Notes under the pieces: generated by a model | Seen by the model: the letters and a program-made list of their open reading frames with translations, nothing else | The model's database searches: none | Told to the model about the DNA's origin: nothing | Origin: Palsa-504 sp963806335 | Lineage (GTDB): Bacteria; Actinomycetota; Actinomycetes; Streptosporangiales; Streptosporangiaceae | Assembly (NCBI GenBank): GCA_963806335.1 | Contig: CAWDXO010000013.1 | Span: 186,001 to 250,000, forward strand | Reading direction: 5' to 3' | DNA: 64,000 nucleotides | Program-made: the position numbers and the translations under genes | Part shown: piece after piece, positions 46,571-54,750 of the stretch | How positions within the stretch are numbered: the first letter of the stretch is position 1 | Layout: each line of letters opens with the position of its first letter

Positions 46571-47558
46571 CCGGCTCGATGGAGCATTGAGCCGGTTGGG
46601 ACCGGCTCGATGTTCCATCGAGCCGGTCCCAACCGGCGGCGGATGTCTCGTCGGCTAGCGATGCGCCTACGCCATTGCGGCGTGCGGGGACGATGAGGGT
46701 AGAGAGGTACGGGATACTCGCCTGAACCGCGGCGGCCGACTGGGAGCCGGCCGACTGGGAGCCGGCCGACTGGGAGCCGGCCGCCTGGGAGCCGGCCGCC
46801 TGCGAGCCGGGCGCGGGTGCCAGGAAATCGGCGGCGGGAGCGATCAGCTCGCCGGGGAGGCCGAGGCGGGCGCCGAGGACGGCGCCATCCAGGCGGCCGG
46901 CCTGGCGCAGGCGGTCGCGCAGCAGCTCGGGCGGGGGACTGGCCGTGGCGCCTACCTTGTAGCCGACGACGGTTCCGCCGCTGGCCAGCGCCTGGTCCAC
47001 GGCGCCGACGCCGCCATTGAGCGGGACGAGCATGACCGGTTCGGTGCCCTCGGCCAGCGAGATGCCGGCCCGGGACGCCAGGTCCTGCATGGCGGTTATC
47101 CCCGCCAGGGTCCGCACCTCTACTCCGGGGACCAGATCGCGGACGGTCTGGGCCAGGTAGCTGAACGTCGAGTACAGGTTGGGGTCGCCCAGCGTGCCGA
47201 ACGCGACCGTGCTAGCTCCGGCAGCGAACTCCGCCGCCACTGCGGTGGCGGCGGCCCGCCAGGCCGCCGCGCGCCGCGGCGTGATCCCGCCGGTGTCGTT
47301 CAGTGCGAACGGGACCCGCTTGATCCGGTCCGCGTCGACGTAGCCGCGGATGATCGCCTCCGCCCGCCCGGGCTCAGGCTCCGGGACGGCTAGCTCCGGG
47401 CCAGCCTGGTCCGGGCCAGCCTGGTCCGAACCGGACAGCTCCGGGCCAGCCAGCACCGGCACCAGCACTACGTCGGCCTCGCGAAGCACCCGGACCGCCT
47501 TGACCGTGACTAGCTCCGGATCGCCGGGCCCGACCCCTACCCCGATCAGCTGTTTCAT
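46464..47558 (-). CDS. cobI: Precorrin-2 C20-methyltransferase with repeat-rich C-terminus
   Basis: The methylase core is residues 1-250: IGVGVGPGDPELVTVKAVRVLREADVVLVPVLAG, TLGDPNLYSTFSYLAQTVRDL, VRTLAGITAMQDLASRAG, AVLGARLGLPGELIAPAADFL. It then carries five 5-residue GSQ(A/S)A repeats (15-bp units at about 46735-46810), IPYLSTLIVPARRNG (the usual methylase end), and a tail made from the 58-bp palindromic element and the 24-bp repeats. The stop at 46464 arises from an extra base. It methylates C20 of (cobalt-)precorrin-2. Its ATG overlaps the cobB stop by 4 bp. Confidence 0.9.
   Translation of the reverse strand: MKQLIGVGVGPGDPELVTVKAVRVLREADVVLVPVLAGPELSGSDQAGPDQAGPELAVPEPEPGRAEAIIRGYVDADRIKRVPFALNDTGGITPRRAAAWRAAATAVAAEFAAGASTVAFGTLGDPNLYSTFSYLAQTVRDLVPGVEVRTLAGITAMQDLASRAGISLAEGTEPVMLVPLNGGVGAVDQALASGGTVVGYKVGATASPPPELLRDRLRQAGRLDGAVLGARLGLPGELIAPAADFLAPAPGSQAAGSQAAGSQSAGSQSAGSQSAAAVQASIPYLSTLIVPARRNGVGASLADETSAAGWDRLDGTSSRSQPAQCSIEPVEASGTGPVEASSTGPVEASGTGPAEASSTGPVER
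46570..46627. repeat. Dispersed palindromic element, copy 2, inside cobI
   Basis: 58 bp, 54 identical to the copy at 2964-3021, with the same two ACCGGCTCGATG blocks, TTC loop and perfect 12-bp stem. It lies in the cobI frame and is translated, joining the methylase end to the octapeptide repeats. Confidence 0.85.
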
Positions 47559-49042
47559 GACGCAGGCACCCCCGCGCTCCGGCAGGCGGCGGCGAACCTG
47601 GCCGCCGCGGCCGGATGGCCGGCCCAGTGGGTGTGCAGGTAGGACGCCACGCCGGAGCCGGAGCCGGTGACATGACCCTCGAGCTCGCCGGAGCCGAACC
47701 GCCAGGCGGCCCGGGCCCCGCTGGCCGGCCGGACCACGGTGCGGTGGAACTCGTGGCCGCGGACCCGGTCCCCCGCCGGGGCCAGGACCGAGTCGTGCAC
47801 GGCCGTGGCCTGGCGGTAGCCGAGCGTCAGCTTCGCGGTCATCGTGGCCTGGATGTCAAGGACGCCGCACATGGGCCGCCCGTCCAGCGTCCGGGCCAGG
47901 TAGAGCAGGCCCGCGCATTCGGCGGCCAGCGGCGCGCCCCGGCGGGCGAGCGCGGCCACCCGGCCGCGCAGCCGCTCGTTGGCGGACAGCTCGGCCGCGT
48001 GCACCTCGGGGAATCCGCCGCCGAGGATGAGCCCGCTCGTCCCTTCGGGCAGGTCCTCGTCCCGCAACGGATCAAAAGGAGCCACCCGTGCACCGGCCGC
48101 CTCGAGCAGCTCGCACTGCTCGGTGTAACCGAAGGTAAAGGCCGGCCCGCCCGCCACGGCGATGACCGGGGCGGGGGCGGCCGGGGCGGGGGCAGGCGCG
48201 GCCGGAGAAGGGGCAGGCGTGGCCGGGGCGGAGGCAGGCGCGGCCCGGGCAGGGGCAGGCGCGGCCGGGGCAGGGGCAGGGGCAGGGGCGGGTGGCCGGC
48301 GGGGCTCCCAGGCCGGACCCGCAAGTGCGGGGGCCTGGCGCGCCAGGGCGAGCAGAGCGTCGGTGTCGCACGACGCGGCGATAAGGTCAGCTATCCGGAT
48401 GACCGCCTGGCTGGCCTCCGGCGCCCGCTCCGCGGCGGGGATCAAGCCGAGGTGCCGGGACGGCGTGACGATCCCATCGGTCCGCCTGATCGCGCCGTAG
48501 ACCGCGATCCCGGACGAGGCCAGGGCGTCGCGTAGCAGACGTTCATGCCGGTCGGACGCGACCCGGTTCAGGATCACGCCCGCGACTGGAGTCCGCGGGT
48601 CGAAGGCGGCGAAGCCGGCCACGAGCGCGGCCACCGAGCGGCCCGCCCGCGCCGCGTCGACCACGAGCACCACGGGGGCGCCAAGCAGCCGGGCCACGTG
48701 CGCGGTGGAGCCGAAACCCGGTTCCTGGCCGGGGACCGTGGCCGGATCGGCCCCGTCGAACAGGCCCATCACTCCCTCGACGACGGCCACCTCGGCCCCC
48801 GCGGCGCCGTGCCGGAACAGCGGGGCGATCAGGTCCTCGCCGCACAGGAACGGGTCCAGGTTCCTCGGCGGCCGACCGGTCGCCAGCGCGTGGTAGCCGG
48901 GGTCGATGTAGTCCGGGCCGACCTTGTGCCCGGAGACGGCCAGCCCGCGCGCACGCAGCGCCGCCATCAGCCCGCAGGCCACGGTGGTCTTGCCGCACCC
49001 GGACCCGGGCGCCGCGATGACCAGGCGCGGGATGGCTACCAT
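47555..49042 (-). CDS. cobB: Cobyrinate a,c-diamide synthase
   Basis: 495 residues. The N-terminal ATPase has the P-loop IAAPGSGCGKTTVACGLMAALRARG, HKVGPDYIDPGYH and VEGVMGLFDGAD. The C-terminal glutamine amidotransferase lobe has FTFGYTEQCELLEAAGA, GLILGGGFPEVHAAELSAN, the nucleophile Cys in PLAAECAGLLYLARTLDG, and the catalytic-triad-like GHEFHRT. Between them is a Pro/Ala repeat linker of about 50 residues (PAPAPAPAPAAP), coded by GGGGCAGGGGCA-type repeats at about 48165-48295. The ATG at 49042 overlaps the cobO stop by 7 bp. Confidence 0.95.
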   Translation of the reverse strand: MVAIPRLVIAAPGSGCGKTTVACGLMAALRARGLAVSGHKVGPDYIDPGYHALATGRPPRNLDPFLCGEDLIAPLFRHGAAGAEVAVVEGVMGLFDGADPATVPGQEPGFGSTAHVARLLGAPVVLVVDAARAGRSVAALVAGFAAFDPRTPVAGVILNRVASDRHERLLRDALASSGIAVYGAIRRTDGIVTPSRHLGLIPAAERAPEASQAVIRIADLIAASCDTDALLALARQAPALAGPAWEPRRPPAPAPAPAPAAPAPARAAPASAPATPAPSPAAPAPAPAAPAPVIAVAGGPAFTFGYTEQCELLEAAGARVAPFDPLRDEDLPEGTSGLILGGGFPEVHAAELSANERLRGRVAALARRGAPLAAECAGLLYLARTLDGRPMCGVLDIQATMTAKLTLGYRQATAVHDSVLAPAGDRVRGHEFHRTVVRPASGARAAWRFGSGELEGHVTGSGSGVASYLHTHWAGHPAAAARFAAACRSAGVPAS

Positions 49043-49632
49043 TCGATGCCCTTCTGGCCCTTCTGGCCGGCATCCATGGGGTGCTTGACCTTGGTCATCT
49101 CCGTCACCAGGTCGGCGCAGCCGATCAGCCTGGCGTCCGCGTCCCGGCCGGTGATCACGACGTGCTGTTCCCCCGGCCGGGCGGCGAGCACGCTGATGAC
49201 CTCCTCGACGTCCACCCAGCCCCACTTCATCGGGTAGGTGAACTCGTCGAGTACGTACAGGCGGTAAGTCTGCGCGGCCAGGTCCCGCGTTATCTGGGCC
49301 CAGCCCTCCGCGGCCTGCTCGGCCTGGCTGCCGGCGTCGCGCTGGATCCAGGACCAGCCCTCCCCCATCTTGTTCCAGCTGACCGTCCCGCCCTGACCGG
49401 TCTCGCCGAGGAGCCGGAGCGCCCGCTCCTCCCCCACCCGCCACTTCGCCGACTTGACGAACTGGAAGACCCCGATCGGCCAGCCCTGGCTCCAGCCGCG
49501 CAGCGCCAGGCCGAACGCGGCCGTGGACTTTCCCTTCCCCGGGCCGGTATGCACGATGACCAGCGGACGGTTCCGTCGCTGCCGCGTGGTCAGGCCGTCG
49601 TCGGGGATCTGGGCCGGAGTTCCTTGTGGCAT
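49036..49632 (-). CDS. cobO: Cob(I)yrinic acid a,c-diamide adenosyltransferase
   Basis: 198 residues of the CobA/CobO ATP:corrinoid adenosyltransferase family. Motifs: P-loop VIVHTGPGKGKSTAAFGLALR, FVKSAKWRVGEERAL, GEGWSWIQRD, LYVLDEFTYPMKWGWVDVEEV, HVVITGRDADARLIGCADLVTEM. It transfers the adenosyl group of ATP to Co(I). Its ATG shares one base with the stop of the chelatase gene (TGATG). Confidence 0.96.
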   Translation of the reverse strand: MPQGTPAQIPDDGLTTRQRRNRPLVIVHTGPGKGKSTAAFGLALRGWSQGWPIGVFQFVKSAKWRVGEERALRLLGETGQGGTVSWNKMGEGWSWIQRDAGSQAEQAAEGWAQITRDLAAQTYRLYVLDEFTYPMKWGWVDVEEVISVLAARPGEQHVVITGRDADARLIGCADLVTEMTKVKHPMDAGQKGQKGIEW

Positions 49633-51781
49633 CAGGCGACCCTCCCGCCCGTCATCTGGCGGGCCATGCTGGCCAGGCCGGGCCCGGCCAAGCCGGCCCC
49701 GGGCGCCCCGGCCGCCAGCTCGTCGAGCCGGAATAGGCTCGCGCCGAGCAGGACCGCGAGCCGTTCGGCCAGGCCCAGCCGGAGCACGGACGCGTCGCAA
49801 TCCACCACCACGCTGGCCACGCGGGCCAGCATGGCCGCGGCCCGCATCAGGTCGGCGTCGCTGCCGCTGGTGGCCCGGCCGTCAGTGACCACGATGAGCA
49901 GGGGACGGCGGCGGGGATCACGCAGGCGTTCGGCCGCCAGGACGCGAGCCGACCGGGCCAGGCCCGCCGCCAGCGGGGTCCGGCCGCCAGTCGCCAGATG
50001 GGTCAGGCGGCGGGCGGCCGCCTCCACCGAAGACGTCGGCGGGAGCGCCACTTCGGCGCTGGTGCCCCGGAAGGTGACCAGCCCCACCTTGTCCCGGCGC
50101 TGGTAGGCGTCCAGGAGCAGCGACAGGACCGCGCCCTTGACCGCGCGCATCCGCTGCCGGGCCGCCATCGACCCGCTGGCGTCGACGGCGAAAAGCACCA
50201 GGTTTCCCTCCCGGCCCTCGCGTACCGCCTCGCGCAGGTCCGCGGGGATCAGGCCGACCCGGGGCCGGCTTGCGGGCGGGCTTGCGGACGCCGCGAAACT
50301 GAGGCACGGACGGTGGCGGGGAGGTGCAAGGCGAAGGGGCGGTCCAGCGGGACGCGGGCGCCCACGGTGCGGCCGAACGGGCCCCGCGCGGCGGAGCGGC
50401 GGCCGGGCGCGCCTTCCCCGGTCCCGGGCACGGTCAGCAGCCGGGCGCGGAACGGGGCCGCGGGCGCCACCGGTGAGCTGGCCGGCGCCTCGGCGCCCGG
50501 GCCGGCTGGCGGGGATTCCTGGGACAGCTGAGGTGTCTGTTGTGACTGGTGGGGCTGACCGCCGGGACCACTGGGGTCGGTGGGGTCGGTAGGGTCATCG
50601 GGATCGGGATCGGGATCGGGATCGGGATCGGGGGTCCCGGGGCCGGGGGTCCCGGGGCCGGGGCTCCCGGGGCCGGGGCTCCCGGGGCCGGGGCTCCCGG
50701 GCGCGGAGCTCCCGAGGCCGGGGCTCTCGGGGGCACGAGTCTCGGCGTCCTCGGCGGAGCTTGCTTCTCTAAGGGCATCATCTAGGGCTTGCTCGTCTAG
50801 GCCGGGAGCGTCGAAGGGATCGCGGCGGCGGCGATGCGGCAGCGCCAGCCGGGCCGCGGTCCGGACGTCTTCCGCGGTCACCACGTCCCGGCCGTACCAC
50901 GCGGCCAGGGCGATCGCGGTCCGGGCCGTGACCAGGTCGGCGCGCATGCCGTCCACCCCGAACGCGCCGCAGACGGCGCAGATCTGGCGCAGCACGGCGT
51001 CGGGCAGCTCGACCCGCGGGAGCCGGGCCCGGGCCACGGCCACCTGGTCGGCGAGCGCGGCGGTGTCGGCGGCGAAGCGGTCCGCGAACCCGGCGGGGTC
51101 CGCCTCGAAGGCGAGCCTGCGGCGGACCACCTCGGCCCGTTCGGCGGGATCCTGGCTCGCCGTCACCTGGACGGTCAGCCCGAACCGGTCGAGCAGCTGC
51201 GGACGCAGCTCGCCTTCCTCCGGGTTCATGGTGCCGACCAGGAGGAAACGCGACGCGTGGCGGACCGAGATGCCTTCGCGCTCGACGTAGTTGACGCCCA
51301 GGGCCGCGGCATCGAGCAGCAGGTCCACCAGGTGGTCATGGAGCAGGTTGACCTCGTCGACGTACAGCACCCCGCGGTGGGCCGCGGCGAGCAGGCCGGG
51401 CGAGAACGCCGTCGTGCCCGCGGTCAGTACGCGCTCGATGTCAAGCGAGCCGGTCAGGCGGTCCTCGGTAGCGCCGACGGGCAGTTCGGCCAGGGTGACG
51501 GGGCGGAGTTCCGGGACCGCGCCGGAATCGTGCGGTCCGGCGGGACACCCGGGGTCGGGGGCCGCGGGGTCGCAAGCAAAAGGACACCCGGGGACCACCG
51601 GCACCGGCGGCAGCAGCGCGGCCAGGCCGCGGACCATGGTCGACTTGGCGGTGCCCTTCTCGCCGCGGACCAGGACCCCGCCGATGGCCGGTGACACCGC
51701 GTTGAGCAGCAGCGCCAGCTTCAGGTCGGCCATCCCCACGATCCCGGTAAACGGGTAGATCCTGTCCCCGGTCGTCGCCAT
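49632..51781 (-). CDS. Magnesium/cobalt chelatase I and D domain protein, frameshifted
   Basis: The N-terminal 330 residues are an AAA+ ChlI-like domain (FTGIVGMADLKLALLLNAV, Walker A VRGEKGTAKSTMVRGLA, Walker B GVLYVDEVNLLHDHLVDLLLDAA, NPEEGELRPQLLDRFGL). A Pro/Asp/Gly repeat linker follows. The C-terminal domain is a VWA/ChlD domain in another frame (LREAVREGREGNLVLFAVDASGSMAARQRMRAVKGAVLSLL) with the MIDAS DxSxS motif. One missing base between about 50250 and 50310 splits them; corrected, the protein has about 716 residues. It would work with a CobN-type subunit, not seen here, in aerobic cobalt insertion. The ATG follows GGGAAGG and the riboswitch. Confidence 0.85.
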
Positions 51782-51834
51782 CACCAGCCAGTCCTTCCCG
51801 GGTTTCCGCGCCCGAAGTCCGGAACTCGAACGGC

Positions 51835-51955
51835 AGCCGGAGTCTCTGGCTCCCGGGTAAGGCGGCGACCCTGCGGGTCGCTCCCGGTCACAGTTGCGGG
51901 ACAGCCCCGGACTCGCACCGGCGTTCCTCCGCGTTGCTACCTCCGCACAGCATGG
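51835..51955 (-). promoter_or_regulatory. Cobalamin riboswitch
   Basis: On the minus strand the leader carries the class-defining core: GGTGCGAGTCC, then GGGGCTGTCCCGCAACTGT, and after a hairpin AGCCAGAGACTCC. These are the B12-box and flanking conserved pieces. It lies 50 bp before the ATG of the chelatase gene, the first gene of the 15-kb cobalamin operon. It should turn the operon down when adenosylcobalamin is high. The downstream GGGAAGG Shine-Dalgarno could be masked. Exact boundaries are approximate. Confidence 0.92.
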
Positions 51956-52214
51956 CACATATGCCGGGAAGCAGGAGAGACGGTGACCGCTCCGCGGCCG
52001 GGTACACTGGCCCGGGTTTACCTCCCGGATACATCGGTTGCCAGCCATTCACCAGGAAACTCTCAGCGCATCCGGGTAGCGTGGGCGCACGGCAACCGGT
52101 AGAACCGATGGCGAATCAAGCTGTCCGCGAGCAGACGGACACACCGTGCCAAGGGGCGCAACCGGCATGGACCCACACGTGACACATATCCAGAAGTTGC
52201 TGAACGGAGCACGC

Positions 52215-53141
52215 ATGGCGAATCGTTCCCGCGTCCTGGTGACCGGCGGCGCCGGCTTCATCGGCCGCAGAGTGGTCCGCGCTCTACTGGCCGAAGGACA
52301 CGAGGTGACCGTGGCCGACCTGCGGGCGTTTCCCGACCCGGAGGTCCGATCGGTGGTCGGGGACCTGTGCGACCCTGGCGGGCCGTCCCGGGCCGTGCAG
52401 CCGGGGACGGACGTGATCATCCACCTGGCCGCCGTCACCTCGGTGCTGGCCTCGGTGCAAGATCCGGTCAGCACGCACCTGCTCAACGTGGACGCCACCG
52501 CCCGGCTGCTCGAAACCGCCCGGGAGAACGAGGTGGGGACCTTCCTGTTCGCGTCGACTAACGCGGTCGTCGGCGCCGGCAGCGGGCCGGGCGAGGTCAT
52601 CACGGAGCGGACCGTGCTGCGCCCCCTCACCCCGTACGGCGCCACCAAGGCGGCGGCCGAGATGCTGATCGGCAGCTACGCCAACTGCTACGGCATCACC
52701 GGCGCTGCGCTGCGGTTCTCCAACGTCTACGGCCCGGGGATGGTCGAGAAGGACAGCTTCATCCCGCGGCTGATGCGCGCGGCCCGCGACGGAGAGGGCG
52801 TCCAGGTCCGCGGCGACGGGACCATGCTCCGCGACGTGGTGCACGTCGACGACATCGTGCAGGGCGTTTTCGCGGCCTGGCGGGCCGGCCGTAACGGCCC
52901 GCTGATCCTCGGCGCCGGCACCTCGGTCTCGGTGACCGACATGGTGGCGACCGCGCGCCAGGTCACCGGCGCGGTCATTCCGGCCGAGCAGGTGCCGGTC
53001 GGCAAGGGCGAGATGCCGGCCGTGGTGCTCGACATCTCCGCGGCCAGGGCCCTGGGCTACCAGCCCGCCTACGACCTCGCCACCGGCATGGCGACCGTCT
53101 GGCCCGATTTCGACCCCCGGGCCGAAGGAACGCAGGCATGA
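52215..53141 (+). CDS. NAD-dependent epimerase/dehydratase (sugar nucleotide)
   Basis: 308 residues of the extended SDR family: Rossmann motif VLVTGGAGFIGRRVVRAL, HLAAVTSV, the catalytic YGATK (Tyr/Lys), RFSNVYGPG and RDVVHVDDIVQGV. It is similar to UDP-glucose 4-epimerase-like enzymes. The ATG at 52215 is preferred; GGAG lies 6 nt upstream, and the longer frame from 52146 is non-homologous. Its TGA overlaps the glycosyltransferase start (ATGA). Confidence 0.88.
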   Translation: MANRSRVLVTGGAGFIGRRVVRALLAEGHEVTVADLRAFPDPEVRSVVGDLCDPGGPSRAVQPGTDVIIHLAAVTSVLASVQDPVSTHLLNVDATARLLETARENEVGTFLFASTNAVVGAGSGPGEVITERTVLRPLTPYGATKAAAEMLIGSYANCYGITGAALRFSNVYGPGMVEKDSFIPRLMRAARDGEGVQVRGDGTMLRDVVHVDDIVQGVFAAWRAGRNGPLILGAGTSVSVTDMVATARQVTGAVIPAEQVPVGKGEMPAVVLDISAARALGYQPAYDLATGMATVWPDFDPRAEGTQA

Positions 53142-54097
53142 TCTACTCCAATCCCGAGGACCAGGTGGTAGACGACGCCGCCGTCAAGGCATTCATCGAG
53201 GCCTACGGCGAGCGCGCCACGCGCCTGGCCCCGGTCGCGATCGTGATCGCGGCCTATAACGAGGAAGGCGCCATCGGCCCGGTCATCGAGGCGCTGCCTG
53301 CCGAGGTGTGCGGGCTGGCCACGGCGACCATCGTGGTCGCCGACGGCTGCGCCGACGGCACCGCGGCGGAGGCCGGGGCGGCGGGCGCCATGGTCTGCGA
53401 CGTGCCCGTCAACCGCGGCCAGGGCGCGGCGCTGCGGCTCGGCTACCGGCTGGCCCGCGAGGGCGGCGCAGGCTACATCGTGACCACCGACGCGGACGGC
53501 CAGTACAACCCGGCCGAGATGGAGCGGGTGCTGGCGCCCGTGGTGGCCGGCGAGGCGGACTTCGTGACCGGTTCCCGGCGGCTTGGCAGCCAGGAGACCA
53601 AGGACCTGATCCGCCGGACCGGCGTCCGGTTCTTCGCCAGCACGATCAGCATGCTGACCGGGACGCGGATCAGCGACACGACGTTCGGGCTGCGGGCCAT
53701 GCGCGCCGAGGTGACCGGCGTGGTCCAGCTCGAGCAGCCGCAGTACCAGGCGTCCGAGCTGCTGATCGGGGTCATTACCCACGGCTACAAGGTGACCGAG
53801 GTGCCCGCGACCATCCACCGGCGGCGGGTCGGCGAGAGCAAGAAGGGCCAGAACCCGCTCTACAAGCTGCACCTGCCCGGCGTGAACAACTTCTTCTACG
53901 GGCTGCGCTTCGCGCGGGTGGCCTACGGGACGTGGTGGCGCGAGCGTCAGCGGGCCGGAGCGGCGCCGTCCTCGTCGTCGGAGTCCCCGTCGCCCGAGGT
54001 CCGGGCGAACGGCTCCGGCCCGGGGTCGGTCGAGACCAGCGCCTCTTCCGCCGCGGCGGGCCCGGGCTTGCCGGGCGACCCGGCGAAGAGGACGTAG
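53138..54097 (+). CDS. Family 2 glycosyltransferase (polyprenyl-phosphate type)
   Basis: 319 residues. A GT-A domain: VAIVIAAYNEEGAIGPVIEALP, the DxD-like TTDADGQYNPAEMERV, and FVTGSRRLGSQETKDLIRR, then GTRISDTTFGLRAMRAEV. It resembles dolichyl-phosphate mannose synthase-like enzymes that load a sugar on polyprenyl phosphate. The final 50 residues are Ser/Pro/Gly-rich and overlap the convergent GtrA gene by 151 bp. An upstream AAGGA lies within the epimerase end. Confidence 0.9.
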   Translation: MIYSNPEDQVVDDAAVKAFIEAYGERATRLAPVAIVIAAYNEEGAIGPVIEALPAEVCGLATATIVVADGCADGTAAEAGAAGAMVCDVPVNRGQGAALRLGYRLAREGGAGYIVTTDADGQYNPAEMERVLAPVVAGEADFVTGSRRLGSQETKDLIRRTGVRFFASTISMLTGTRISDTTFGLRAMRAEVTGVVQLEQPQYQASELLIGVITHGYKVTEVPATIHRRRVGESKKGQNPLYKLHLPGVNNFFYGLRFARVAYGTWWRERQRAGAAPSSSSESPSPEVRANGSGPGSVETSASSAAAGPGLPGDPAKRT

Positions 54098-54537
54098 TGG
54101 AAGAACAGGAACCGCAGCAGGAACGTGCCGATGTTGGCGACGGCGTACACCAGGTCCACGTAGAGGAGGCGCGCGACCCCGGTCAGGTTCATCCAGCTCG
54201 CCGAGTGGTAGGCGAACTTGAGGGCCAGCGTGAGGACGACGACGACCATGGCGGAGACGATCCAGAACGGCAGGGTCTCGCGCAGCAGGTTCGGGCGGCC
54301 CTTCCGCTTCCACGCCCAGCGGCTGAGCACATAGCTCACCAGCGCGCCGGAGAACCAGGCGATCAGGCTGGCCCAGGTGGCGGTCAGGTGCAGCGGGCCG
54401 ACGCAGATGGTCAGCACGATCTCGGTCGTGACGAACGCCGCGGCCGCGGCGACCGCGAACCGGCCGAAGCGGACGCCGAGCTTGCTGCGCGCCTTCTGAG
54501 CCAGCGAGTTGCCGAGCCGAGTGGTAGTCAGAGCCAT
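53947..54537 (-). CDS. GtrA-family membrane protein
   Basis: 196 residues with four membrane helices: FGRFAVAAAAAFVTTEIVLTI, ASLIAWFSGALVSYVLSRWAW, FWIVSAMVVVVLTLAL and VYAVANIGTFLLRFLFFHYVLF. The SRWAWKRKG and RFLFFHYVLF patterns are typical. GtrA proteins are thought to help flip polyprenyl-linked sugars across the membrane. The acidic tail (GDGDSDDEDGAAPAR) is in the overlap with the glycosyltransferase gene. Its opposite orientation is unusual for a functional partner. Confidence 0.85.
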   Translation of the reverse strand: MALTTTRLGNSLAQKARSKLGVRFGRFAVAAAAAFVTTEIVLTICVGPLHLTATWASLIAWFSGALVSYVLSRWAWKRKGRPNLLRETLPFWIVSAMVVVVLTLALKFAYHSASWMNLTGVARLLYVDLVYAVANIGTFLLRFLFFHYVLFAGSPGKPGPAAAEEALVSTDPGPEPFARTSGDGDSDDEDGAAPAR

Positions 54538-54750
54538 CGATGTCCTAGTTTAGCTAGCCGACCATCGGTCAAAGGAGCAAATCATACAGCGCGGAAACCG
54601 CAGGCCGGTGAAGCCACTCCGGCGAAGCCGCCCGAGCGGGGAAGTTCCAGCATCCGCACTCCAAGCACGTTACCGCCCCGTGCGGCTACCCCGCACAACG
54701 GCAGGAAAACTCACAGCAACTCGACAGAATGAAACGGTAGGAGGCGGAGC

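Noticed and set aside
45485..46618. A cobM start at 46618 giving a 377-residue protein
   Set aside because: The added residues are low-complexity text from the repeat and palindrome. The shorter start or a cobI fusion fits better.
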